Assembly (NCBI GenBank): GCA_021186555.1
Contig: JAJKFL010000012.1
Coordinates: 930,001-994,000, forward strand
From: Reticulitermes speratus
Lineage: Eukaryota; Arthropoda; Insecta; Blattodea; Rhinotermitidae
Direction of reading: 5' to 3'
DNA: 64,000 nucleotides
Shown here: piece after piece, positions 23,301 to 43,339 of the stretch
Layout: every line of letters begins with the position of its first letter
How positions within the stretch are numbered: the stretch's first letter is position 1
Translations under genes and position numbers: made by a program
The notes under the pieces: model-generated
Seen by the model: the letters and a program-made list of their open reading frames with translations, nothing else
Told to the model about the DNA's origin: nothing
Database searches by the model: none

Positions 23301-26300
23301 ATACACTGCTGTATGCTCTCAGCAGGTACCGTGCTAACAGTCAGCAATGCTATACACTGCTGTATGCTCTCAGCAGGTACCGTGCTAACAGTCAGCAATG
23401 CTATACACTGCTGTATGCTCTCAGCAGGTACCGTGCTAACATTCAGCAATGCTATACACTGCTGTATGCTCTCAGCAGGTACCGTGCTAACATTCAGCAA
23501 TGCTATACACTGCTGTATGCTCTCAGCAGGTACCGTGCTAACATTCAGCAATGCTATACACTGCTGTATGCTCTCAGCAGGTACCGTGCTAACATTCAGC
23601 AATGCTATACACTGCTGTATGCTCTCAGCAGGTACCGTGCTAACATTCAGCAATGCTATACACTGCTGTATGCTCTCAGCAGGTACCGTGCTAACATTCA
23701 GCAATGCTATACACTGCTGTATGCTCTCAGCAGGTACCGTGCTAACATTCAGCAATGCTATACACTGCTGTATGCTCTCAGCAGGTACCGTGCTAACAGT
23801 CAGCAATGCTATACACTGCTGTATGCTCTCAGCAGGTACCGTGCTAACAGTCAGCAATGCTATACACTGCTGTATGCTCTCAGCAGGTACCGTGCTAACA
23901 GTCAGCAATGCTATACACTGCTGTATGCTCTCAGCAGGTACCGTGCTAACAGTCAGCAATGCTATACACTGCTGTATGCTCTCAGCAGGTACCGTGCTAA
24001 CAGTCAGCAATGCTATACACTGCTGTATGCTCTCAGCAGGTACCGTGCTAACAGTCAGCAATGCTATACACTGCTGTATGCTCTCAGCAGGTACCGTGCT
24101 AACATTCAGCAATGCTATACACTGCTGTATGCTCTCAGCAGGTACCGTGCTAACATTCAGCAATGCTATACACTGCTGTATGCTCTCAGCAGGTACCGTG
24201 CTAACATTCAGCAATGCTATACACTGCTGTATGCTCTCAGCAGGTACCGTGCTAACATTCAGCAATGCTATACACTGCTGTATGCTCTCAGCAGGTACCG
24301 TGCTAACATTCAGCAATGCTATACACTGCTGTATGCTCTCAGCAGGTACCGTGCTAACATTCAGCAATGCTGTACACTGCTGTACGCTCTCAGCAGGTAC
24401 CGTGCTAACATTCAGCAATGCTATACACTGCTGTATGCTCTCAGCAGGTACCGTGCTAACATTCAGCAATGCTATACACTGCTGTATGCTCTCAGCAGGT
24501 ACCGTGCTAACAGTCAGCAATGCTATACACTGCTGTATGCTCTCAGCAGGTACCGTGCTAACATTCAGCAATGCTATACACTGCTGTATGCTCTCAGCAG
24601 GTACCCTGCTAACATTCAGCAATGCTATACACTGCTGTATGCTCTCAGCAGGTACCGTGCTAACATTCAGCAATGCTATACACTGCTGTATGCTCTCAGC
24701 AGGTACCCTGCTAACATTCAGCAATGCTATACACTGCTGTATGCTCTCAGCAGGTACCGTGCTAACAGTCAGCAATGCTATACACTGCTGTATGCTCTCA
24801 GCAGGTACCGTGCTAACATTCAGCAATGCTATACACTGCTGTATGCTCTCAGCAGGTACCCTGCTAACATTCAGCAATGCTATACACTGCTGTATGCTCT
24901 CAGCAGGTACCGTGCTAACATTCAGCAATGCTATACACTGCTGTATGCTCTCAGCAGGTACCCTGCTAACATTCAGCAATGCTATACACTGCTGTATGCT
25001 CTCAGCAGGTACCCTGCTAACATTCAGCAATGCTATACACTGCTGTATGCTCTCAGCAGGTACCGTGCTAACAGTCAGCAATGCTATACACTGCTGTATG
25101 CTCTCAGCAGGTACCGTGCTAACAGTCAGCAATGCTATACACTGCTGTATGCTCTCAGCAGGTACCGTGCTAACAGTCAGCAATGCTATACACTGCTGTA
25201 TGCTCTCAGCAGGTACCGTGCTAACATTCAGCAATGCTATACACTGCTGTATGCTCTCAGCAGGTACCGTGCTAACATTCAGCAATGCTATACACTGCTG
25301 TATGCTCTCAGCAGGTACCGTGCTAACATTCAGCAATGCTATACACTGCTGTATGCTCTCAGCAGGTACCGTGCTAACATTCAGCAATGCTATACACTGC
25401 TGTATGCTCTCAGCAGGTACCCTGCTAACATTCAGCAATGCTATACACTGCTGTATGCTCTCAGCAGGTACCGTGCTAACAGTCAGCAATGCTATACACT
25501 GCTGTATGCTCTCAGCAGGTACCGTGCTAACATTCAGCAATGCTATACACTGCTGTATGCTCTCAGCAGGTACCGTGCTAACATTCAGCAATGCTATACA
25601 CTGCTGTATGCTCTCAGCAGGTACCGTGCTAACATTCAGCAATGCTATACACTGCTGTATGCTCTCAGCAGGTACCGTGCTAACATTCAGCAATGCTATA
25701 CACTGCTGTATGCTCTCAGCAGGTACCCTGCTAACATTCAACAATGCTATACACTGCTGTATGCTCTCAGCAGGTACCGTGCTAACATTCAGCAATGCTA
25801 TACACTGCTGTATGCTCTCAGCAGGTACCGTGCTAACAGTCAGCAATGCTATACACTGCTGTATGCTCTCAGCAGGTACCGTGCTAACATTCAGCAATGC
25901 TATACACTGCTGTATGCTCTCAGCAGGTACCGTGCTAACATTCAGCAATGCTATACACTGCTGTATGCTCTCAGCAGGTACCGTGCTAACATTCAGCAAT
26001 GCTATACACTGCTGTATGCTCTCAGCAGGTACCGTGCTAACATTCAGCAATGCTATACACTGCTGTATGCTCTCAGCAGGTACCGTGCTAACATACAGCA
26101 ATGCTATACACTGCTGTATGCTCTCAGCAGGTACCGTGCTAACATTCAGCAATGCTATACACTGCTGTATGGCTCTCAGCAGGTACCGTGCTAACATTCA
26201 GCAATGCTATACACTGCTGTATGCTCTCAGCAGGTACCGTGCTAACATTCAGCAATGCTATACACTGCTGTATGCTCTCAGCAGGTACCGTGCTAACATT

Positions 26301-28262
26301 CAGCAATGCTATACACTGCTGTATGGCTCTCAGCAGGTACCGTGCTAACATTCAGCAATGCTATACACTGCTGTATGCTCTCAGCAGGTACCGTGCTAAC
26401 ATTCAGCAATGCTATACACTGCTGTATGCTCTCAGCAGGTACCGTGCTAACATTCAGCAATGCTATACACTGCTGTATGCTCTCAGCAGGTACCGTGCTA
26501 ACATTCAGCAATGCTATACACTGCTGTATGCTCTCAGCAGGTACCGTGCTAACATTCAGCAATGCTATACACTGCTGTATGCTCTCAGCAGGTACCGTGC
26601 TAACTTTCAGCAATGCTATACACTGCTGTATGCTCTCAGCAGGTACCGTGCTAACATTCAGCAATGCTATACACTGCTGTATGCTCTCAGCAGGTACCGT
26701 GCTAACATTCAGCAATGCTATACACTGCTGTATGCTCTCAGCAGGTACCGTGCTAACATTCAGCAATGCTATACACTGCTGTATGCTCTCAGCAGGTACC
26801 CTGCTAACATTCAGCAATGCTATACACTGTTGTATGCTCTCAGCAGGTACCGTGCTAACATTCAGCAATGCTATACACTGCTGTATGCTCTCAGCAGGTA
26901 CCCTGCTAACATTCAGCAATGCTATACACTGCTGTATGCTCTCAGCAGGTACCGTGCTAACATTCAGCAATGCTATACACTGCTGTATGCTCTCAGCAGG
27001 TACCGTGCTAACATTCAGCAATGCTATACACTGCTGTATGCTCTCAGCAGGTACCGTGCTAACATTCAGCAATGCTATACACTGCTGTATGCTCTCAGCA
27101 GGTACCGTGCTAACATTCAGCAATGCTATACACTGCTGTATGCTCTCAGCAGGTACCGTGCTAACATTCAGCAATGCTATACACTGCTGTATGCTCTCAG
27201 CAGGTACCGTGCTAACATTCAGCAATGCTATACACTGCTGTATGCTCTCAGCAGGTACCGTGCTAACATTCAGCAATGCTATACACTGCTGTATGCTCTC
27301 AGCAGGTACCGTGCTAACATTCAGCAATGCTATACACTGCTGTATGCTCTCAGCAGGTACCCTGCTAACATTCAGCAATGCTATACACTGCTGTATGCTC
27401 TCAGCAGGTACCGTGCTAACATTCAGCAATGCTATACACTGCTGTATGCTCTCAGCAGGTACCCTGCTAACATTCAGCAATGCTATACACTGCTGTATGC
27501 TCTCAGCAGGTACCGTGCTAACATTCAGCAATGCTATACACTGCTGTATGCTCTCAGCAGGTACCGTGCTAACATTCAGCAATGCTATACACTGCTGTAT
27601 GCTCTCAGCAGGTACCGTGCTAACATTCAGCAATGCTATACACTGCTGTATGCTCTCAGCAGGTACCGTGCTAACATTCAGCAATGCTATACACTGCTGT
27701 ATGCTCTCAGCAGGTACCGTGCTAACATTCAGCAATGCTATACACTGCTGTATGCTCTGAGCAGGTACCGTGCTAACATTCAGCAATGCTATACACTGCT
27801 GTATGCTCTCAGCAGGTACCGTGCTAACATTCAGCAATGCTGTACACTGCTGTATGCTCTCAGCAGTTACCGTGCTAACATTCAGCAATGCTATACACTG
27901 CTGTATGCTCTCAGCAGGTACCGTGCTAACATTCAGCAATGCTATACACTGCTGTATGCTCTCAGCAGGTACCCTGCTAACATTCAGCAATGCTATACAC
28001 TGCTGTATGCTCTCAGCAGGTACCGTGCTAACATTCAGCAATGCTATACACTGCTGTATGCTCTCAGCAGGTACCGTGCTAACATTCAGCAATGCTATAC
28101 ACTGCTGTATGCTCTCAGCAGGTACCGTGCTAACATTCAGCAATGCTATACACTGCTGTATGCTCTCAGCAGGTACCGTGCTAACATTCAGCAATGCTAT
28201 ACACTGCTGTATGCTCTCAGCAGGTACCGTGCTAACATTCAGCAATGCAATACACTGCTGTC
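20341..28262. repeat. 51-bp satellite array (about 155 copies)
   Basis: The unit cagcaatgctatacactgct plus gtatgctctcagcaggtacc plus gtgctaacatt fills 7.9 kb with very high identity. Main variants are ACATTC/ACAGTC and GGTACCG/GGTACCC. Runs of ACAGTC units (for example four at about 20937-21100 and six at 23790-24065) show local homogenisation. Because 51 is 17 codons and the unit lacks stops in several frames, up to 1187-codon open frames appear on both strands. They change frame at each 1-bp indel (21109, 22787, 26171, 26325). No transposon origin could be recognised. Confidence 0.98.
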
Positions 28263-28469
28263 AAGACACGGTCACCCCCCATTTCAATGCCTGTTGCTAT
28301 AATAAGATGTAACATGTTGATTTATGCCCACATTTGAGAGAAACACAATATTTCAAACAGATCTTCGAATTGTATCGTATGCAGCAGGGCTGACCAACAT
28401 ATGGCCTGCAGGCTGCATGTGGCCCACAAGGAGAGCCATCGTGGCCCTTGGTCACCAGAATAGTTCCAA

Positions 28470-30310
28470 TAATACAATTTAACAAACACAATACAATAGG
28501 TCGTTGGATCAGCTCCATGCTGGGCAGCAGGAAAATCATAGACAAACTCGCAGGACAAACTCTGGGGGGGGTCTGTGGCCAGGGGCTGTCTGCAGGAGGG
28601 CATTCTATCGCCTCTGCTGTGGAGCCTGGTTGTGGACAAATTCACAGGAGGACTCAACGGGAATGGCTACTATACAATGGGATATGCAGATGACATTGCT
28701 ATCCTTATCTGTGGAAAATTCCCAAACAATGGCTGAGAGCTTCTACAGGAGGCTTTGAGTATGGTACAGCTGTGGTGTGATAGGACACAGCTGTCTATCA
28801 ATCCACAAAAGATGGTGATAGTACCATTCACCCGGAAGAGAGATTTAAGGGGCCTAAAGGAACCAACCCTCTCTGGACACACTTTGCAGCTGAATACCGA
28901 GGTCAAATACCTTGGACTTATTCTGGACAAGGGATTGACATGGAAGGCACAGCTGAAAATGTGATGAATAAGGACCTACAGGGCTTTTTGGACCTGTAAG
29001 GGCACATTTGGTAAAACATGGGGTCTGAAACGCAAGGTCGTGCTTTGATCTACACCATGGTGATCATACCTGTATTGACCTATGGCTCCATGGTTTGGTG
29101 GCCGAGGGCCAGATACAATGTCAGCAGGACAGAGCTCAGTAAGCTACAGAGACTGGACTGTCTGGCTATTACAGGTGCAATGAAGATGACCCAACAGCTG
29201 CAATGGAGGTCCTCCTAGGACTTCCTCCTCTTCATGTGATGATTGAGGCAGAGGCCCAGGCAGGGATCTACAGGCTAAAGTGTAACCAAGAGTGGAAACC
29301 TAAATCCACTAACTCTGGTCACACCAAACAATTTCGGGATATGGAGCACGAACCCATCCTACAGATGGGATCTGACAGGATGCTTCTGAGACATGCATAC
29401 CACAAGCCATTCACAGTCAAGTTCCCTGACAAGTGTGAATGGCAGAACAGGTTCAACCCAGACAACAAACGAGGCCTGGTCTGGTACACAGAAGGGTCCA
29501 AGACCAATAAAGGCACTGGTGCTGTGGTGTATAGATGGGGCTCGAGAAGGGGGCACAGCTTCAGTCTTGGGCTACACACCATGGTATTCCAGGCTCAAAT
29601 ATATGCCATTAAGGCTTGTATACTGGACAATACAGAAAAGGGCTACACAGGTAGGAACATCTATATTATTTCTGACAGTCAGGCAGCCATCAAGGCTCTT
29701 GACAACTTCCACATAAATTCCAAATTAGTCTGGGACTGCCATCAATCCCCGGTGAAACTGGCAGAACGTAACAGGATCCAACTGGTACGGGTGCCAGGAC
29801 ACATGGGAATTGATGGAAATGAAATAGCTGATCAGTTAGCCAGACAAGGCTCCTCACAGCCACTAATAGGACCTGATACTGCACTTGGTGTGTCTGCAAA
29901 GGTTGCCAGGGGGGTGATCAGGGACTGGACGAGCAGGAAACATGAAGAGAATTGGCAGTCCATACATGGACAAAGGCAGGCTAAGGGCTTTCTTAAAAAA
30001 AACCTCTGCAAAAAAAGCTGGTGATTTGCTCAATCTGAGCAGAAACCAGCTAAAAAAAAAGACTGGGTTGCTAACAGGACACTGTCATTTAAAAGAACAC
30101 CTATTTAAACTGGGGCTGGTAAACAGTCCGAGTGTGATAGATGCAAACATGCATCTGAAACGGCCTCACATTCTTTGTGACTGTGAGGCTTTGGCCACAC
30201 TAAGATTCAGGCACCTGGGTCGTCATTTTATGAAACCAGGTGACTTTGAAGACATCTCTGTCAGTAAGATACTGCACTTTGGTCAAGGTGCGGGACTGCT
30301 GAATGAATGA
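28470..30310 (+). mobile_element. 5'-truncated LINE with RT and RNase H
   Basis: Plus-strand fragments in successive frames give the C-terminal half of a non-LTR retrotransposon ORF2: RWISSMLGSRKIIDKLAG near 28500, GYADDIAIL near 28680 (the reverse transcriptase catalytic motif), KYLGLILDKGLTWKAQL near 28910, the thumb-like region LTYGSMVWWPRARYNVSR near 29075, then an RNase H domain and a tail ending GLLNE at 30310. There are many frameshifts and stops (for example before ELLQEAL and after KAQLK). The fragment begins about 210 bp beyond the end of the 51-bp array. I recall close relatives in termite and cockroach genomes. It looks dead. Confidence 0.9.
29203..30023 (+). pseudogene. LINE RNase H domain and tail
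   Basis: This is the longest intact frame of the LINE, about 273 codons. RNase H motifs in order: VWYTEGSKTNKGTGA at about residue 92, QAQIYAIKAC, ISDSQAAIKAL, and VPGHMGIDGNEIADQLAR. RNase H uses four acidic residues. Here the first (usually TDGS) is Glu and the second (usually QAE) is Gln, while DSQ and EIAD are kept, so catalysis is unlikely. The frame is lost at an A-rich run near 29995-30005, and the tail continues in the next frame (KKAGDLLNLSRNQLKK) to 30310. A CDRCK-type cysteine motif is visible only after another shift, near 30135. Confidence 0.85.
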
Positions 30311-30354
30311 GCTAAAGGGTTGCACAAAAGATTGATAACAGTCAAAGTGCACGG

Positions 30355-30545
30355 GTCACTGTGTCTACTGTGGTACTGTGTCTACTGTGTACTGTGGTAC
30401 TGTGTTCTACTGTGGTACTGTGTCTACTGTGGTACTGTGGTACTGTGTCTACTGTGGTACTGTGTTACTGTGGTTACTGTGTCTACTGTGTACTGTGTCT
30501 ACTGTGGGACTGTGTCTACTGTGGTACTGTGTCTACTCTGGTACC
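30355..30545. repeat. tandem tgtctactgtggtac repeat at LINE 3' end
   Basis: About a dozen imperfect 14-17-bp units (tgtctactgtggtac, tgtctactgtgtac, tgttactgtggt). They begin about 50 bp after the LINE stop codon, so they sit in or next to its 3' untranslated tail. Confidence 0.85.
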
Positions 30546-31230
30546 AGGTACCAGCAATCAGGGCAAGACTGCCTGTGAAGGCTTCATACCGCTGTTCTAA
30601 GAATATTAAATGTCACAAAGCTGTATTCATTCAATGACATGCTTGCCAACCATCTAATCCATATTCATAAATAATTGGTGTTTAATACATAAAGTGATCG
30701 CAGGCCAGTCAAACAGCAGTAACAGAAAATACAATCGTCACACTGTGGTGCAGTTTACTAAAGAAGTGGAATTTTGTCTAGTTATGTAGTATCTTTTTAG
30801 TGCCCACTAATATCATCACTTTCCTTAGTACTTCGTCTTCCAATGCTTGCAATTTAAACTATACATATACTGGATATTTGTTACGATCTTGTCAAAACAA
30901 GAAGCATGTCTTAGGACAAAGCGTAGCTCTATCTGATGGACTCCAGAATTACCTGACGACAGAAGCAGAGGCAGCATCCAACATGTGCTTTAACCAAAAC
31001 AAGATGATGGAAAATGCCCAATATATGTCAGTTCATCTTCTCACACTTAACTTTTAAGCTACTTTCCAAACAGATACAGACCACATCTCATAACATTCCA
31101 CAACAAATTACACTTTACTGCTGCTGTTGGCACCTCTGTGTGGTGGCTACCTCACATTCAAACTTAAAACTCACCTCCCAGGCATTCTGATCTCAATCAC
31201 AAGATGTCAGTAAGTTCCTGGCACTCTGTA
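30546..31230. other. DNA downstream of ALKBH6, no gene seen
   Basis: Should contain the 3' untranslated region of ALKBH6 (minus strand). I see no AATAAA close to the coding end. A weaker ATTAAA-type signal lies on the minus strand near 30680. Confidence 0.4.
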
Positions 31231-38772
<7,542 letters not shown>

Positions 38773-39755
38773 TTTAAAAGATGCTAATGTAATGAATTAC
38801 CACTGTGTACAATAATAACTAACTGTAAAAGTTATCACTTTCATTGGAATATCATGAGCCTGTGAATATTTAATACCACGTGCACCGCAAATTGGATTTG
38901 CTCTGAAGAGCGTGATTGACGTCGATGAAATCTTGCTTTAGGTTTTACATTCAGCCGTGCCAGAATTTCACACTTGTCATCTAATAAACAGCTCCCTATT
39001 TTGACGTATTATACAATAAACATATGAAATAGCTGACGACAAAACGTCCGACTTATATAGAGAATTAAACTGAACTACCAACCCCACAACCCCTACCCGC
39101 ACATATACAGGTTCGCCAACAGTGGCAAAATAAATCTCTCTTTCGAGCAGAAATTATATACTTTCCTACAATATACGAAAAGTTGTTACGTGCATACGAT
39201 CAGCCAAATCGTATAAACATTTTGTTTTTTTTTTTTCCATCTTCATGCGTTTTTGTCTCTCCGTCGTTTCCTTGGTCGGCCCATGTTTCTTCTCGGTTTG
39301 GAATGTATTCATATTCGCTCAGGAATGCGTGTATCGTTTATTGTTAATAAGTGTTGCGCCCGCTTACGTCTACAACCCACAATAACTTCAGCTTCCACTT
39401 CTTGTAAACAAGTTGATTGTACGTATCAACATAGCCCATTCATTGAACTTCCAACAACCATGAGGGAGTAGCACCAGGAAGTTACAAATTATAGTTGCCA
39501 CATACAATAAGGACCCCGTATTACTTTTGCCCCACGATGGAAGCACAGGCAGCTTCCAAGACATCTATGGGGTGAACACAAATGATCAGAGTGGTTGCAA
39601 AAATGCATTAACAAAAACTACATTGCATATAGGAATTAAATGCACACCACTGGAAGAACTTCAGAAATTGCTCTGTAGAAGTAACGCAACTGTGCAGCAA
39701 TGGCCATTAGGAGCCCAAGTGTTAAAAACATGGCAGTGAAATGCCAAGGGAGGAG
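38773..39755. other. upstream of ALKBH6, possible promoter region
   Basis: About 1 kb between the ALKBH6 start and the LINE-derived array. No TATA box or CpG-rich tract stands out. The frame at 39253-39471 is unrecognised. Confidence 0.4.
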
Positions 39756-42700
39756 CTAATATTTCCTCAGCTAGTCAAGAAATTCCCAAAGTTTATGGAA
39801 CCCAAAGTTCATTACCGTGTTCACAACAGTTAGCCACTAGTTTCTATCCTGAGCCACATGAATACAGTCCATTACCATGTTCACAACAGTTAGCCACTAG
39901 TTTCTATCCTGAGCCACATGAATACAGTCCATTACCATGTTCACAACAGTTAGCCACTAGTTTCTATCCTGAGCCACATGAATACAGTCCATTACCATGT
40001 TCACAACAGTTAGCCACTAGTTTCTATCCTGAGCCACATGAACACAGTCCATTACCATGTTCACAACAGTTAGCCACTAGTTTCTATCCTGAGCCACATG
40101 AACACAGTCCTATTACCATGTTCACAACAGTTAGCCACTAGTTTCTATCCTGAGCCACATGAATACAGTCCATTACCATGTTCACAACAGTTAGCCACTA
40201 GTTTCTATCCTGAGCCACATGAATACAGTCCATTACCATGTTCACAACAGTTAGCCACTAGTTTCTATCCTGAGCCACATGAATACAGTCCATTACCATG
40301 TTCACAACAGTTAGCCACTAGTTTCTATCCTGAGCCACATGAATACAGTCCATTACCATGTTCACAACAGTTAGCCACTAGTTTCTATCCTGAGCCACAT
40401 GAACACAGTCCATTACCATGTTCACAACAGTTAGCCACTAGTTTCTATCCTGAGCCACATGAATACAGTCCATTACCATGTTCACAACAGTTAGCCACTA
40501 GTTTCTATCCTGAGCCACATGAATACAGTCCATTACCATGTTCACAACAGTTAGCCACTAGTTTCTATCCTGAGCCACATGAACACAGTCCATTACCATG
40601 TTCACAACAGTTAGCCACTAGTTTCTATCCTGAGCCACATGAATACAGTCCATTACCATGTTCACAACAGTTAGCCACTAGTTTCTATCCTGAGCCACAT
40701 GAATACAGTCCATTACCATGTTCACAACAGTTAGCCACTAGTTTCTATCCTGAGCCACATGAACACAGTCCATTACCATGTTCACAACAGTTAGCCACTA
40801 GTTTCTATCCTGCGCCACATGAATACAGTCCATTACCATGTTCACAACAGTTAGCCACTAGTTTCTATCCTGCGCCACATGAATACAGTCCATTACCATG
40901 TTCACAACAGTTAGCCACTAGTTTCTATCCTGCGCCACATGAACACAGTCCATTACCATGTTCACAACAGTTAGCCACTAGTTTCTATCCTGCGCCACAT
41001 GAATACAGTCCATTACCATGTTCACAACAGTTAGCCACTAGTTTCTATCCTGCGCCACATGAATACAGTCCATTACCATGTTCACAACAGTTAGCCACTA
41101 GTTTCTATCCTGCGCCACATGAATACAGTCCATTACCATGTTCACAACAGTTAGCCACTAGTTTCTATCCTGCGCCACATGAACACAGTCCATTACCATG
41201 TTCACAACAGTTAGCCACTAGTTTCTATCCTGCGCCACATGAACACAGTCCATTACCATGTTCACAACAGTTAGCCACTAGTTTCTATCCTAAGCCACAT
41301 GAACACAGTCCATTACCATGTTCACAACAGTTAGCCACTAGTTTCTATCCTGCGCCACATGAACACAGTCCATTACCATGTTCACAACAGTTAGCCACTA
41401 GTTTCTATCCTAAGCCACATGAATACAGTCCATTACCATGTTCACAACAGTTAGCCACTAGTTTCTATCCTAAGCCACATGAATACAGTCCATTACCATG
41501 TTCACAACAGTTAGCCACTAGTTTCTATCCTGCGCCACATGAACACAGTCCATTACCATGTTCACAACAGTTAGCCACTAGTTTCTATCCTGCGCCACAT
41601 GAACACAGTCCATTACCATGTTCACAACAGTTAGCCACTAGTTTCTATCCTAAGCCACATGAATACAGTCCATTACCATGTTCACAACAGTTAGCCACTA
41701 GTTTCTATCCTAAGCCACATGAATACAGTCCATTACCATGTTCACAACAGTTAGCCACTAGTTTCTATCCTGCGCCACATGAACACAGTCCATTACCATG
41801 TTCACAACAGTTAGCCACTAGTTTCTATCCTAAGCCACATGAACACAGTCCATTACCATGTTCACAACAGTTAGCCACTAGTTTCTATCCTAAGCCACAT
41901 GAATACAGTCCATTACCATGTTCACAACAGTTAGCCACTAGTTTCTATCCTAAGCCACATGAACACAGTCCATTACCATGTTCACAACAGTTAGCCACTA
42001 GTTTCTATCCTGAGCCACATGAACACAGTCCATTACCATGTTCACAACAGTTAGCCACTAGTTTCTATCCTGAGCCACATGAACACAGTCCATTACCATG
42101 TTCACAACAGTTAGCCACTAGTTTCTATCCTGCGCCACATGAACACAGTCCATTACCATGTTCACAACAGTTAGCCACTAGTTTCTATCCTGCGCCACAT
42201 GAACACAGTCCATTACCATGTTCACAACAGTTAGCCACTAGTTTCTATCCTGAGCCACATGAACACAGTCCATTACCATGTTCACAACAGTTAGCCACTA
42301 GTTTCTATCCTGAGCCACATGAACACAGTCCATTACCATGTTCACAACAGTTAGCCACTAGTTTCTATCCTAAGCCACATGAACACAGTCCATTACCATG
42401 TTCACAACAGTTAGCCACTAGTTTCTATCCTGAGCCACATGAACACAGTCCATTACCATGTTCACAACAGTTAGCCACTAGTTTCTATCCATGAGCCACA
42501 TGAACACAGTCCATTACCATGTTCACAACAGTTAGCCACTAGTTTCTATCCTGAGCCACATGAACACAGTCCATTACCATGTTCCACAACAGTTAGCCAC
42601 TAGTTTCTATCCTGAGCCACATGAACACAGTCCATTACCATGTTCACAACAGTTAGCCACTAGTTTCTATCCTGAGCCACATGAACACAGTCCATTACCA

Positions 42701-43240
42701 TGTTCACAACAGTTAGCCACTAGTTTCTATCCTGAGCCACATGAACACAGTCCATTACCATGTTCACAACAGTTAGCCACTAGTTTCTATCCTGAGCCAC
42801 ATGAACACAGTCCATTACCATGTTCACATCACCAGTTAGCCACTAGTTTCTATCCTGAGCCACATGAACACAGTCCATTACCATGTTCACAACAGTTAGC
42901 CACTAGTTTCTATCCTGCGCCACATGAATACAGTCCATTACCATGTTCACAACAGTTAGCCACTAGTTTCTATCCTAAGCCACATGAACACAGTCCATTA
43001 CCATGTTCACAACAGTTAGCCACTAGTTTCTATCCTGAGCCACATGAACACAGTCCATTACCATGTTCACAACAGTTAGCCACTAGTTTCTATCCTGCGC
43101 CACATGAATACAGTCCATTACCATGTTCACAACAGTTAGCCACTAGTTTCTATCCTGAGCCACATGAACACAGTCCAAGCCCTCCCATCATATTTTTTAA
43201 GATCCATTTTAATATTACTCTCCCATCTATAACTACACCT
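39756..43240 (-). mobile_element. LINE 3' fragment C, expanded by an internal 60-bp array
   Basis: At the left edge the sequence is the ordinary 3' end of the LINE family (ctcagctagtcaagaaattc, tttatggaacccaaagttca). At the right edge (43178-43240) it continues with the next upstream LINE segment (agatccattttaatattac, ctcccatctata). Between them, the segment gtgttcacaacagttagcc...acagtcc is repeated 56 times. Flanks and array together are therefore one element. Confidence 0.85.
39810..43176. repeat. 60-bp tandem array derived from a LINE (56 copies)
   Basis: The unit gttcacaacagttagccact plus agtttctatcctgagccaca plus tgaatacagtccattaccat. On the minus strand the unit reads VMDCIHVAQDRN, a stop, then WLTVVNM, i.e. 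the LINE C-terminal [16 protein letters not shown] motif with one nonsense change. Variants at two sites (gag/gcg/aag and tac/cac) come in blocks: gag to about 40800, gcg to 41280, then mixed gcg/aag. One-base or larger indels lie near 40112, 42490, 42582 and 42827. The 798-codon plus-strand frame is an artefact of the 20-codon period. Confidence 0.97.
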
Positions 43241-43339
43241 GCTTCTGTATTAATACAAAAGAAGCAATATTATTTCATGCATGGCAATGCTCTTCACATT
43301 ACCTTTAGTTGTCAATTAGATGTTGGATATACAATAAAC

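Noticed and set aside
20353-28312. Giant frames on both strands in the 51-bp array
   Set aside because: 51 is divisible by three and the monomer lacks stops; there is no start context, no unique sequence and no conservation pattern.
28385-28465. A hAT-like end (ggctgaccaacatatggcct, gcaggctgcatgtggccc)
   Set aside because: It resembles hAT termini as I remember them, but no second end or 8-bp duplication was found and it is cut by the LINE.
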